64,000 bases of DNA from Liquidambar formosana (GCA_039720395.1 CM077823.1:38050536-38114535), one strand, 5' to 3'; counted from the first letter of the stretch, positions 12,601-23,030 are shown. Notes: a model not told the origin generated them from the letters alone. Translations and numbers: made by a program.

Positions 12601-15600
12601 GCCATCCATGTCGCAAGATGCAGCTGATGTTCAGAAGACTTGTGTCAAGTGCCACGAACTAGTCGACCCAGCAGAGTGTAATTTCGTGGAGGAGAGGGAT
12701 TGACGACAACCCTACATTGATTTCCTCACAGAGGGCGCCTTACCTCTCGAAAAGAAAGATGCAATTGTCATCCAGAGAAAGGCTCCTAGATACTTTGTCA
12801 AGAACAGTGAGTTGTTCAGAAAAGGAATTGAGGGTGCGCCACTGCGATGTCTCTCCAACCTTGAAGCACAGAGAGCTTTGGAGGAGGTCCACGGAGGGGC
12901 ATGCGGAGAACACTAGGGTGGCACCAAGCTGTATCTACAATTGCTCCGTATTGGCTATTACTGGCCAACTATGGAAATCGATGCAGCACAACATGTCAAG
13001 AGGTGCCAACCTTGCAAAATGCATGCTAATCGCATCCATGCACCTGCGGTTGAACTACAGAGCATTTCGACTCCATGGCCTTTCCACACTTGGGCGATGG
13101 ATCTCATAGGACCCATATCGCCAGAAGGGAGGAGAAACATATGGATCTTTGCAGCAACAGAATATTACACCAAATGGGTCGAAGCTGTATCGCTCAGAAA
13201 AGCAACAAGGGAAGCAGTAGCCAATTTTATAAAAGAAAACATCATTTGTCGATTTGGCATCCCTAATAGGATCCTATCTGATAACGGGACCCCTTTTGTA
13301 AATCGACATGTCAGGAACCTCCTTGATAGGTACCGAGTCACCCATGTGAAGTCGACCTCTTACTATCCCAAAAGGAACGGGCAAGCAGAGGCAACCAACA
13401 AAACCCTCCTGAAGATCCTAAGTAAGATGATAGATGAGTCGTCTCGATCATGGTCCGACCAACTCCCTATGGCCCTATGGGCATATAGGACCTCGAAGAA
13501 GGAAGCCACTGGGACTACTCTTTTCGCCCTAGTTTATGGGACTGAAGCTGTCCTTCCTGTGGAAATCGCCATAACCTCAGCTCGCATGGCCCTGGCTAGT
13601 GAGGTCGACCCAGACACGAGGCAAACTGAGCTTGAGGTATTGGAGGAAAGAAGGGATAAAGCCTTGGAAAAATCTCAAGTCTACCAACAGAGGGTAGCTC
13701 GATCCTACAACAGAATGGTGCGACCTAGGGTGTTCCAGGAGGGTGACCTAGTTTTGAAAACTAGGGACTTTGTGAGGCGAGGTCTTTCAGCTCCTAACAA
13801 GTTCGCTCCTAAATGGGAAGGCCCTTATGTCGTAAGGGAAGCAAGTGAAAGTGGATACTATCGCATATCGTCAATTGACTGACAATTTACTTCCACCTAT
13901 CAGTGCAATGTGGATCAAAGCATATTGCCCATGATGAGTCGACTTAACCTTATTTTGTTATTTCTGCAAGATATCTTTTGATTCCTTTTGAATTATCGAT
14001 GTAAGAAGAATTCACAGGGAATGAATAGACTTTGTACTCAAGTTTGTATGCGAAAAAAAAAGAGATTGTATTTTCATTCATTCAAAGTTCAAAAGTTACA
14101 ACTACCACGAAGGGCATCGCCCTAACAGAGAAAAATACAGCTAACCCAAAAAAAAAAAAAAAAAACCATAATCTTGTAACATCCTTCCTCCCACTTCAAA
14201 AAAAAATCATAACAACATGTGTTCAAAAAGAGAAACTATAGAAGATCAGGTGCCATGATGGCACTCATATCGATATCAGGGGCAGCAGCACGGGCGGCTT
14301 GCAAACGGTTCTTAATGTCAGCCTTCCGACCCTTGAGGTCGGCGATCTGGGTGTCCAAAGCTCGACGCTGATCTTGCAAGTTCGCCAATGTTTTATCGCA
14401 ATCTTCTAACTCGGCATGGACACTAACGAACTTGAACATTGGACGAAACCGCTCCACCTCCGTGTCAAGCCAGTCTACCAAGAAGCCGCTGAAGGATAAA
14501 TCCTTCAAACCATCCTCGATCAGAGCAATATCATCACAAGTCAACGACCCAGGAGAACAAGTGTGAAAAGTCTCAACAATAGTCAATAAATAGTCAAAAC
14601 TCTGACTACGAATGGCGGGGGACACAAGGCGACAGGTTGCGCCTACGTCCCCATACTTGCTAAAAACTCTTCTTGCCAATGCAACCCTTTCCCTGGGAAC
14701 CCAGAAGCCGTTCATGTCGACGGTGTCAGCAAACGGCGGGCGATCACGTTTGGTCGACCCTATCAGTGGGCTCCCTCCTACAGGACCAGCCCTGTGTGCC
14801 ACAAACACTCGATCTGAAAGAAAGATAAAGTAGTTGAAATCAGTTTTTCTTAAAAAAAAAATTGAAGGAATAAACATAAAAAGAGAAGAGAAACTCGCTA
14901 GGGGTCTCGGAGCCTGAGCTTAACGGAACTTTGCCTTTGTCAACGACTTGGACAGGCGGTTGAGTAGTCGCCTTTTCTATCTTCCGACTGGTCGGCCTGA
15001 CTCTCCTAAAAGAACTTTGGGATTTCCTCTGCATTATGTTAGCCAGAGTGATATCATCCCCGCCATTGTCTTCAGAACTAGAAGATACTTGCAGAACATG
15101 GGGAGCATCGACCTCTGCCACATTGTCTGCCTAGGTCGTATCACCTTTGACCCCACTTTTATGTTGCTCGCCCAAACCATCGAGTTCTTCTTCTCCATCC
15201 TCACCTTCCACCTCGGGGTCACCATCAAGAGGAGGAGCAGTTAGATCCATGTCGGCATCAATTTCCCTTTCGATGGTCTGTTCGACCTCATGATCTGGAG
15301 TAACCATCGAAGTCCCTTGGCCCTCACCAGCCAACACAATCTCAGGGTCGCCCACATCTTCAACAGACCCGAAAATCTCCTGAAAAAAAGGAACAGGAAT
15401 GAAATTAGGAGATAACACTTCAAGGAGATCACTTGTTACCTTGCCTTTGCCACGACGCACCTCCCTCGCTTCTACTTGGGCAGTCGAGGTAATCGACCCT
15501 TCTGGCTGTTTCGTGATAGCTCGTGGCTTCCTGCTCAAAGGAGCTTCTTCAGTTTCCTCAACCTCCTCCTCCATTATCTGATGTTGAGATGTTCCCTGAA

Positions 15601-18600
15601 AAAAAAAATATATATGAGAGCATATGTTTTTTTTTAAAAAAAAAGTGTAAACATACAAAGGAAATACGGCTTACCTCGCCAGCTTGCTTCTTCCTTGCCT
15701 TTACTGGTTTGGAAGCCACGTCGGCGACCTTCCTCTTTTTTGGCTTGGTGGGCTGAGAGGCTGGCTCTACCACAGAAGTCTTCCTCTGTTCTGATTTAGG
15801 TAAAGCCGCCTTAATATGGAGTGAATAATCTCCTTTGAAGATAGGAAGGGTTGGGCACTGCTGGGAGGGAGAATCCACAAACGATCTAAGGGCAGTCAAG
15901 GTGCGGTTCTAGAATGTCAGACCGCCCTCGCTGTAAACTCCTTCTCGCTTTTTGTCTGGGAAGGAGATTGAGTTAATTTCAGCACAAAATCTGGGAAAGT
16001 TGGGGAGAAGGAAATCCTGAAAGGCGGCCTCAACAGCAGGAGTGGTGCCAAGGAAGGCCGGAGGACCTTGGTCAAATCCAAATTGACGCAACACCCTGTT
16101 AGGGCTGTATAGAGTCACAAGTCTCTCACCATCTTGAATGGCGGGCAAATGGGTCGCTACAATGGCAACAAAAATCCTGCATCGAGCTTCAGTAAGCTTA
16201 TCTCGACCTGGTCTCCACACGATCGCTTCATCGAGAAAGAACTCGCGGTAATTGATAGCTGTTGGGCGATTTGTATAGGGCCTTGATTCAAAAACCCTCT
16301 CCGTATCAATAAAGTCACAAAGACGACGAGGTGATGCCTTTCTCCATCGCCACGCCCGAGGCATCTCCTGCTTGACGGCCACCTCGACCTCCTTCCCATT
16401 CACTATTTTCTTCTCCTTGCGAGTGGCTGAGAATTTTACGGGTGCTGGGCCGTACCCTCTGAAATGTTCATATAAAAACATTTGGAGAAAGGATGCTGAA
16501 ACAAAAGTATTCACGTTAAATCGAACCATCGATCTCTCGATGTCCGATTTAAGCATATCCAGTCTGCAGTATAAAGAACCTAAGAAAACTGGTGCTAAGG
16601 CAAATTGTTGGCCCTGTGCGATCTTGATCGCGATAGGAAATACTGTCGCGCTAATTCCATCTTCTAGGGCTCCCTCGAGCACATACCGACTTAGCCAGTA
16701 GCTAAGGAAGGCCGTCAGACTGTACTTGTGTTCAAAATTCGCTTCGTTAATAGGCGGCCCTTCCTCAGGCTTTTTTGGGTAATCCTTCCACCACAGGCGC
16801 ACCCAGCTCGCAAAATTGGCCTTGCGCGCTGGGTCGTCCCCTTTCTTCCCATATACTGACTTAAGTTTGGCAGAGGTCGCCAAAGCTTCTTTCAGAAAGT
16901 CTTCAGCTTCCTGTTCAGCGTCACTCAGAGAAATTTTAAACAGATCATCTACCCCGAAGGGCTCAAGTCGAGTCAGAACAACGACATCCTCCAGCATCGG
17001 AGTAAACTCCCCCCAGGATGTTATAAAGGTGTGGGTCAAAGCACACCACCTCGATAATAAGAAACTTAGGGCCTTCTTATCACGAGCGATATAATCGCTC
17101 CCGCTAGCCCGGATTGCATTAGTTACCCCCGCGTCGGCTAGGATCACCTTGGTTGCAGGGTGGGACAAAGTGTAAATTACCCAATCAGACCACCCCATTC
17201 CAACCTGAGAATGGGAAGCAAAGAAAATGCCTGATTCAGGGTGGTCACCTCGCTCGACGCCGAATCGGGGTATCGTCTCAGCTAAGGCAGGCACCCCATC
17301 ATCTGCCCTCACTTCTTCTGAGGGCATTAGCATATCTTGCCCAATCACACCGACCCGCTCGAGCTTGCCCTTCTCGGCGATCTGCCAGAAGTTGTCTTGG
17401 AGCCATAAAGAGTTTTTCCATGTATCCTTGGGAGGGATGTTAGGCACAGAGCCGTCCTTGTAGCACAAGGTAGGAGGCATGTTTGCAGAGAGGAGAAGTG
17501 AAGATGAGGGTTCTAGAGAGAGAAAGTGAAGGATGGAGAGAGAGCAATGAAGTTCTCCCTTAGAATTAAAGGGTCCTATTTATAGTAGAAGGAACCATCA
17601 TTATGCCTCGAAGCTGAAGAGACGCCGCTACTATTACGTCGGATCATTGTCTCGTCGCATTTAATGCGACGCTTCACCTCGCTGAATATGAGTACGACAC
17701 ATCACTCAGGCAACTATGCACGAAGGGTCACGTCGGTCAAGTGCATTAAATGTTATTCAAAAAAATTCGACACCTGGTACTGGATCGGTGCGATGGTACA
17801 ACTTCTGTAAAAAGCATTGTACTTGGACTAATACGTCGCCCATCATCCAACATGTGCATGCCCACACGAGATTCGCATGTGCATCTCACGTGCGGGCATG
17901 GGGGCAAATGTTGATACCCTAAAACACGCTGCCACGTCAAACCAATTATACCTCGCCACGTGGAAAGTTGAATCTATAAGGTTGACTTGTTCCACCGCCT
18001 CAGTCGCCTAGATGGCACTGCTTGGACAATCCCACTTAGAATGGCCTCGTCGCCCACATCGACATATCCTTGAGGGAAGCGTCCACTCCCTCGAGGATAT
18101 CCCTTCCCGGAGGGACGCCCTCTATATCGAGGATGCCCGAACCATCTCAAGGCAGGTCGCTATGACCTCTTTGAGTCGGATGCCTGTCACATCGCGTGAC
18201 AGGAGTCGAGGCAAGCGATCTACCTGATCCCCCTCGAAGTACCCCTGAGGTACGGCCCTAGTCTGATGCTAGCTTAGGTCGAGGCAGGACCTAGGGGGCT
18301 CAAACATGAGCTTGGCCTTCAAGCGAGGTCGCTTGACCTTAGCTTATATTAACATTTGGGACATTTGGAGGATCTTGGTTTGGCGGATGGAGAGAAGGCT
18401 CTCTAAGGAGGTCGCACCCATGGTATCGGGAATTGCACCTCTATAGTCGATCTGGGGGACAGCTGGGAAGTGACATGACACAACAATAACTTCAAAAGAT
18501 GACGGGACAGCTGACAGGTCAAACCCATACCTCGTACAGGCGAAAAGCCTTACAGGCATGGGTGTCAGCACCAAAACAGGGTAGGGCAGCCGACCTACCC

Positions 18601-20503
18601 AGGAGGGTCTAGGTCTGCTGACCCATTACCCTAGGTCTACTACCACCTGCGTCAAACAGCTGTCCCAGGTCTTTGGCACTATAAAAGGCCTTTCCTGGCC
18701 TCATTAACGGGGCATTCAATCCCTTCACCAACAACACTAACAACCAAGGAATCTAGGCCTTGATTGAGGGGATTTCTCCAAAAAGGCTTCATTTGGACTG
18801 AAGTCTCTCCAAGCGCAAGTTGCACCCCACTAGGTCGACTCTCTCTCCCTGCCTATCTCCCATTCCAAAAGCTACCCCAGATTGCTTTTCTCTCTCCTCC
18901 ACCTAGATCCCTCCATCTGTCCCACCATCATACGTGGCTGACCTCCTCGAATACGACCCACGTGAGCTCCGTTGACTCCACGTTGCAACGACCCACAAAC
19001 ACTAGTCAACTCAGGGAACAAACCCTACAGTTGGTGGGTCAACCCTGAGGATGGTTTGAGTCAAAAGTATAGGCAAGCAATAATCATAGATTAACATTTT
19101 CTTAAGCCTCTGTTTGGATATTGGAAAGCATGAAGGAAGGGGAAAAGCCAAAAATTGCTTAGGAAGGGAATCCGTTTGTAAGCAATTTTTAGCTTCTTTT
19201 CTTTTCCCTCGTGCTTTTAAAAATCCATATGGAACCTAAATGTGGGCAACTGTTTTAATGCAAATGAATTAACTTAGCCTTTTTTCCCAGTCAAACGGCC
19301 CCTTTGGGTGTACAACATCGATCTACACATGTATCAAGAAACAAGAATCCTGAGCACTGTTCTGCTCAAGTTCTTTTATGAGTATAGACTACACTATCTG
19401 AGACTTTTTGAGTCATATACACAAATGCATTTAAAACAATTGCTTAGGAAGGGAATCCGTTTGTAAGCAATTTTTAGCTTCTTTTCTTTTCCCTCGTGCT
19501 TTTAAAAATCCATATGGAACCTAAATGTGGGCAACTGTTTTAATGCAAATGAATTAACTTAGCCTTTTTTTCCCAGTCAAATGGCCCCCTTTGGGTGTAC
19601 AACATCGATCTAGACATGTATCAAGAAACAAGAATCCTGAGCACTGTTCTGCTCAAGTTCTTTTATAAATACAGACTACACAATCTGTGACTTTTTGAGT
19701 ACATACACACAGATGCATTTAAGTTTGTGCCCAAAAATGTAAATGGGCTGTATATATTACTAGCTCAAGGGTCTCTTTAGAAGGTGATTTAACTTCTTTT
19801 TTTTAATATATGTAAAACACATCTTACCATTGGTTTATGTTTTCTTCTACAGCAATTTTTAACAAGGAAGATGACATTGGCACCTATACCATCAAGGCTG
19901 TGGACGATCCGAGAACCCTGAACAAAATCCTCTACATAAGACCCCCGGGCAACATATACTCATTTAATGATCTTGTATCGTTGTGGGAGAAAAAGATTGG
20001 CAAAACCCTTGAAAGGACCTACGTTCCCGAGGAGCAGCTTCTGAAAAACATCCAAGGTCAACTGGAAATATTTTCTTAGAAGTTTCAATTGTCTTATGAA
20101 AATATCTCCTCTCTGTTTGGCGTTTGCAGTGGGAGTAAGGAACTGGTATATAAAAAATTATCCAGTTTCACTAAAATGGGAAAATTAGTCCCATCAGTTT
20201 GAACTAAAATTTTCAATATGTGTCTATCACTTTGTCATTGAGTTGTTCAAGCTAGGAGATCTATAGAGTTTATTTAGCTGTTCTATGAATTTTTGGCAAG
20301 TTCTAAGATTAATTGACTCATTCCTTGTTCTTGCAGAATCCCCAGTTCCAATCAATGTGGTATTATCAATTAGTCACTCCGTTTTTGTGAAGGGAGATCA
20401 CACTAACTTCGAGATTGAGCCATCTTTTGGAGTTGAGGCCTCAGAACTTTATCCTGATGTCAAGTACACCACCGTTGATGAGTACCTCAATCAGTTTGTC
20501 TAG
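3670..20503 (+). CDS. PCBER: Phenylcoumaran benzylic ether reductase (isoflavone reductase-like), five exons, 308 aa
   Basis: NADPH-dependent reductase of the PIP/isoflavone-reductase family; PCBERs cleave the benzylic ether of phenylcoumaran neolignans such as dehydrodiconiferyl alcohol in the cytosol. Exons: 3670-3852, 4960-5094, 6139-6376, 19853-20056, 20337-20503. All introns are GT-AG and the phases join to exactly 309 codons, the usual PCBER length. The Rossmann NADPH loop GGTGYIG lies at residues 11-17, the conserved RFFPSEFGNDVDRVHAVEP block at 107-125, and Lys133 aligns with the catalytic lysine. The C-terminus is YPDVKYTTVDEYLNQFV. Intron 3 is 13.5 kb because an LTR retrotransposon occupies it, yet both splice sites remain. 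PCBER is preferred over true isoflavone reductase by overall resemblance; substrate is inferred. An AATAAA-rich stretch at 20529-20541 may serve polyadenylation. Confidence 0.93.
4237..4869. mobile_element. MITE with CTCCGTTTGGTT-type ends in PCBER intron 1
   Basis: The left end (ACTCCGTTTAGTTTCTGAGA) is inverted at the right end (TTTCTCGGCAACCAAACGAG). The same terminal motif recurs in the 5' UTR introns of both RER1 genes, so this is a dispersed family in the genome. A second inverted-repeat element is nested inside. Confidence 0.55.
4372..4780. mobile_element. Long-TIR foldback element nested in the intron 1 MITE
   Basis: The left arm (GGGCAGACTATTATCACC onward) matches the reverse complement of the right arm (ending GGTAGCAATAGCCTCCC) over roughly 80 bases or more, with further inverted similarity towards the middle. 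It is about 0.4 kb, has no coding capacity and no clear target duplication. It looks like a Mutator-type or foldback MITE. Confidence 0.6.
6686..6690. repeat. Target site duplication CTAGT, left
   Basis: CTAGT directly precedes the 5' LTR and is repeated at 19002-19006 directly after the 3' LTR. Five bases is the normal target duplication of Ty3/gypsy integrases. Confidence 0.95.
6691..7782 (+). repeat. 5' LTR (1092 bp)
   Basis: Begins TGTTGATACC and ends CCCACAAACA. A TATA box (TATAAAA, 7461-7467) lies about 320 bases before the LTR end and probably drives the genomic transcript. By eye it differs from the 3' LTR at about 40 positions (near 3.6 percent), mostly C/T and G/A transitions as expected for methylated plant transposons. 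Confidence 0.95.
7783..7803 (+). other. Primer binding site of the retrotransposon
   Basis: Directly after the 5' LTR comes TTTTGGCGACTCTGCTGGGG, starting with the TGG expected opposite a tRNA CCA end. The sequence resembles primer sites of Tat/Ogre elements, which are usually assigned to tRNA-Arg; that tRNA assignment is from memory of the family and not tested here. Confidence 0.7.
7817..9180 (+). pseudogene. Retrotransposon gag, broken
   Basis: Gag forms the virus-like particle and binds the RNA. An N-terminal Arg/Ser/Gln-rich segment (7817-8065) ends in TAA (8063-8065), and a second in-frame stop follows at 8141-8143. The Retrotrans_gag core reads from 8156 to about 8930, with PVEFIKRFRKKAMRCYDP typical of plant gypsy gag. 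A frameshift between about 8890 and 8940 moves the reading to another frame, where a C-x2-H-x4-H-x4-C zinc knuckle lies at 9121-9162. A full-length gag cannot be translated from this copy. Confidence 0.85.
9181..13882 (+). pseudogene. Retrotransposon pol: protease, RT, two RNase H domains, integrase; broken
   Basis: Domains in order: aspartic protease (LLDPGSSVNII around 9621-9650, YHVLLGRPWIH later), reverse transcriptase (from about 10263; active site YVDD at 11007-11018), the native RNase H (about 11290-11760), an archaeal-type RNase H (about 11880-12260; FDGSAAKGEGGAG), a zinc-binding segment that occurs twice, and integrase with catalytic Asp (13100), Asp (13280) and Glu (13388) in D,D35E spacing. 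Breaks: stop at 10009-10011 with about 250 non-continuous bases to RT, a frameshift near 11190-11205, and stops at 11504, 11555, 12701 and 12914. From 11213 to 13882 the frame is otherwise constant. Confidence 0.88.
13883..14235. other. Non-coding spacer between pol and the antisense gene
   Basis: AT-rich, with a poly-A run near 14147-14164. It follows the integrase stop codon and lies at the 3' end of the antisense gene, so transcripts of both strands probably terminate here. No domain or RNA structure was recognised. Confidence 0.5.
14236..17480 (-). pseudogene. Antisense plant-mobile-domain (PMD) protein gene carried by the retrotransposon
   Basis: Read on the minus strand from ATG at 17480-17478. 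The first 523 codons are uninterrupted and contain the plant mobile domain (aminotransferase-like PMD): SWGEFTPMLEDVVVLTRL near residue 155 and FLSYWLSRYVL near 250. An in-frame TAG (15909-15911) follows, the frame continues to a GT donor after 15675, then likely exons at 15440-15595 and 14895-15379 (second TAG at 15131-15133) and a last exon from about 14813 to 14236. The middle exons are acidic and Lys-rich, with a nuclear-localisation-like KPKKRK; the last exon ends in a predicted coiled coil. Introns are preserved because the gene is antisense to the genomic RNA. The last donor is ambiguous. Its role in the element is unknown. Confidence 0.75.
17481..17700 (-). promoter_or_regulatory. TATA promoter and 5' leader of the antisense PMD gene
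   Basis: On the minus strand TATAAATAG (17576-17584) lies about 100 bases before the PMD start codon. It is followed by a CT-rich leader of the kind common in plant 5' UTRs. The position, just inside the 3' LTR, suggests the cargo gene has its own promoter pointing into the element rather than depending on the LTR. Confidence 0.65.
17896..17908 (+). other. Polypurine tract
   Basis: GCATGGGGGCAAA directly precedes the 3' LTR. A G-rich purine run at this point is the plus-strand primer expected of a gypsy element, though it is interrupted by single pyrimidines. Confidence 0.7.
17909..19001 (+). repeat. 3' LTR (1093 bp)
   Basis: Begins TGTTGATACC and ends CCCACAAACA like the 5' copy; TATA box at 18680-18686. 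One single-base insertion and about 40 substitutions separate the two LTRs by eye. The right target duplication CTAGT (19002-19006) follows directly. Confidence 0.95.
19154..19725 (+). repeat. 285-bp direct tandem duplication in PCBER intron 3
   Basis: The segment starting ATTGCTTAGGAAGGGAATCC at 19154 is repeated from 19439 with a few substitutions, including the stretch TGTACAACATCGATCTA. The PCBER pseudogene near 55.6 kb has a single copy, so this duplication arose in this gene only. Confidence 0.85.
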
Positions 20504-21875
20504 TCTTCTACATCAGGCCTTTCTATCTTAATAAATAAATAAGTAGTAGCCACCTAATAAAACTGTGAAAAAAAACCTCAGTGGCGGGGTGTTTGGGGGA
20601 GGTTTTGGTTTGGTTTGGTTTGGTTTGGGAAGAGAAAGAGAGTTTTGGGTGATTACTCTTGGTTGTGCCGTATATGTGGATTCTGTAGTGGAATGTTATG
20701 CTACATGAGTGTTTTGATTTGAAAAGCAGCCTGTGAATTTATTAGTTTCCTTTCTTCTTGTTTGTCTTTGTAATTTTCCTGGTTTTCTAATAGAGATGGA
20801 ACTCTGTCATGGGTCTCAGAGTCGATCATTTCATACGACATGAATTATCCTAATGTGTTTCAATGTACACCAGCATCCCTCGAGTAGAACTGGTTAATTT
20901 TCCTCATGCAATACAGCACCAATTACTTTATATTTCCTTTCTTACTTCGCTTCTCTTTCCTTTCTCACTGCCTCCCAAACAATACCAATCATCAATCGTT
21001 TGAGATACTTCAGCGAGGTCCCCTCCCTTTGAAAGCATAAATCTGATCTCGCATTCACTCAAAAAAAAAAAAAAAAAAAAAAAAAAAGAATTGGTGGCAG
21101 AAAGAAAAGGTATAAAAATGCTATCTCACATAATGTAACGAACTTCATTTTCATGGCCAACAAAGAAGTATAGTTTATACAGGAACAAAAACCAAGTAGA
21201 TTTCTGTGATTGGCATTCCTCGTTTTGATTCCATTTTCAAAATGCAGGGGACGATTTGATTTCATTTCGTCTATTTAATTCATCCTGATTCTATTCTAAC
21301 CTCTATTCCAACTAAACAAACGTGACCTTAATAAAATGAACTCATTGAGCTGTCATAAACTGTTGTGACAAATCCTAAGAAGTAGTTTTAGTAGTGATAA
21401 AGTAAGTGTAACCTGAGGGATGGTCCGAGTGATCCTAAAGTCTTTTGCCAAGCAAAAGGTATTGGATTTAACTCTCACCACTTTCCCTTACCTTCTATTT
21501 GGCTCATGGAATCTACCAAGGAGAAAAAAAAAAGGGAAAAAAATGAGGACGAAAGAAAATGAAATGAAAAGATAAAATCATATCAAGTCAAAATAATTCT
21601 AATTCTTCTTTTTCTTCCAATTTTTCACTGCAACCAAATAAAGAAAAGTACAATTCCTTATATTTATATTTTTTCCTTGATAAAATCCGCAAACCAAATA
21701 GAACCTTAAGGTTACTTCCATGAATTTTGTCCAGTAATTACCTATGCATGTGGGATGAGAGGATTGTATGTACTCAAGTGGATTAATCGGGTGCAAAGCA
21801 TTAGGAAAACTAAAGAGGAGGGAGGTGGGGAGGGGGTGAAGAGCGGAGGTCAGGGTAAAGCGGAGATTTGAACCC
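20504..21875. other. 3' flank of the PCBER gene
   Basis: Contains the likely 3' UTR with AATAAA repeats (20529-20541), a short TTTGG microsatellite (near 20604), a 26-base poly-A (21061-21086) and non-coding sequence. Parts of 20665-21190 recur in decayed form at 24964-25470, showing that a second PCBER copy once stood downstream. Confidence 0.6.
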
Positions 21876-21954
21876 AACCACAAGGCTATTTCCGTTTTTG
21901 GTGAGAACGCCCGATTTTTCATCACAAACCGCAGAATTCGCCGTGTTCTTGCAG

Positions 21955-22089
21955 AATCCCCAGATGCAATCAACGTGAAATTGTCGAAGTAACTTCGAGA
22001 TTGAGCCATCTTTCGGAGTGGAGACCTCAGAGCTTTATCCTGATGTCAGGTACACCACCGTTGATGAGTACCTCAATCAGTTTGTCTAA
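21955..22089 (+). pseudogene. PCBER exon 5 fragment (pseudogene)
   Basis: Starts with the exon 5 acceptor context (TTCTTGCAG) and reads on to the family C-terminus (TTVDEYLNQFV, stop 22087-22089). About 30 bases of the exon are missing and an in-frame TAA interrupts the remainder. Immediately upstream (about 21876-21930) the sequence resembles the 5' flank of the intact gene near 3470-3520, so a promoter-side fragment seems to have been joined to exon 5 by a large deletion. Confidence 0.8.
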
Positions 22090-22212
22090 GAAACGAACTA
22101 CTATTTATTTCATTATTTATAGATAACTAGTTTATAACCCGTGCGTTGCATGGAGAAAGTTTGTAAAAGTAAATATTATGAGAAATAAAAATTATATATA
22201 TATATATATATA

Positions 22213-22383
22213 GCACTGATCGCGTCAGTACGTGTTGATATAAGTTATATCAGTATCATGCATTGGGAGTTGTACCCCTTATATTGGTGCAATGTATCTC
22301 TTAACCCATTAATGCATGAGGTGCAACCCCCAATGTGAGTGTTGATATAATTTATATCAGCACATGCTTACCCGATCATCATC
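22213..22383. mobile_element. 171-bp foldback MITE in a (TA)n tract, copy 2
   Basis: Same length and organisation as the element at 1704-1874: inverted halves around TGATATAAGTTATATCAG, TA repeats on both flanks. The two copies differ at many positions, so they are separate old insertions of one family. Confidence 0.7.
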
Positions 22384-23030
22384 TTATATATAGATATATA
22401 ATATACACTCGTAATGGTAGTTTAGATGGCAAAGAATCACGACTCAGGAATCAAGTTTCGAGTTCATGTCTTCGTTCCCTCATTATCGAATGTATAGACT
22501 TGCGAATGATTTGTGCATCATGTGAGATTAGTTTGGGCTTAACGGTTTGAGATATCCCTTATTTGGTAAAAATGTATTTGAACAATTTTTTAAATACTTT
22601 TATAGTTTTGTAAGTAATTTGTACCATTTTCTATGCTTTTTCACCGTTTCCATATAATGATTATCTTCTTAATTATAACTTAAGGGCACATGTTAAGGAT
22701 ATTATCAATCAACTTGCTACAAATTTGTATACAGGTTTTAAAATGACTACCAATTTCTTTTGTTTGCTATTTAGTTGGGAAGTGAGAGAGGGAGAAAGAA
22801 AAGTTTAGAGAGAGAGAGAGAATGGGTGGAGCAAAGAGGGAATGAAAAGAAGATAAGAGAACATATAGATCTTTTTAGTTTTAAGTAATAAACCATCTGA
22901 AGAATTTGATTAAAATAATTTTTTTTTTTCGTCGAAGATAGATCGGGAGAATTTGAAGATTTCAACATGTCGTTTTTTTTTTAATCATTTTTTCTTCTAT
23001 CTATCTCTCTTTCTTATTATGACTATTTAT

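Larger units (their letters stand above)
6691..19001 (+). mobile_element. Tat-lineage Ty3/gypsy LTR retrotransposon, full structure, decayed coding
   Basis: A 12.3-kb element in sense orientation within intron 3 of the PCBER gene. It has two LTRs of about 1.09 kb, a TG...CA boundary at each end, a 5-bp target duplication, a primer binding site, gag, protease, reverse transcriptase, RNase H, a second archaeal-type RNase H domain, a D,D35E integrase, an antisense extra gene and a polypurine tract. The second RNase H and the antisense cargo place it in the Tat group rather than among chromoviruses; no chromodomain follows the integrase. Several stops and frameshifts mean it can move only in trans, if at all. 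Confidence 0.95.

Noticed and set aside
16157..17463. Several plus-strand ORFs across the antisense PMD gene
   Set aside because: They oppose the long PMD frame and show no domain; the coding strand is the minus strand.
21420..21490. Possible SINE head (GGTATTGGATTTAACTC as box B)
   Set aside because: Box A is weak, no tail or target duplication is convincing, and there is no second copy in the window.
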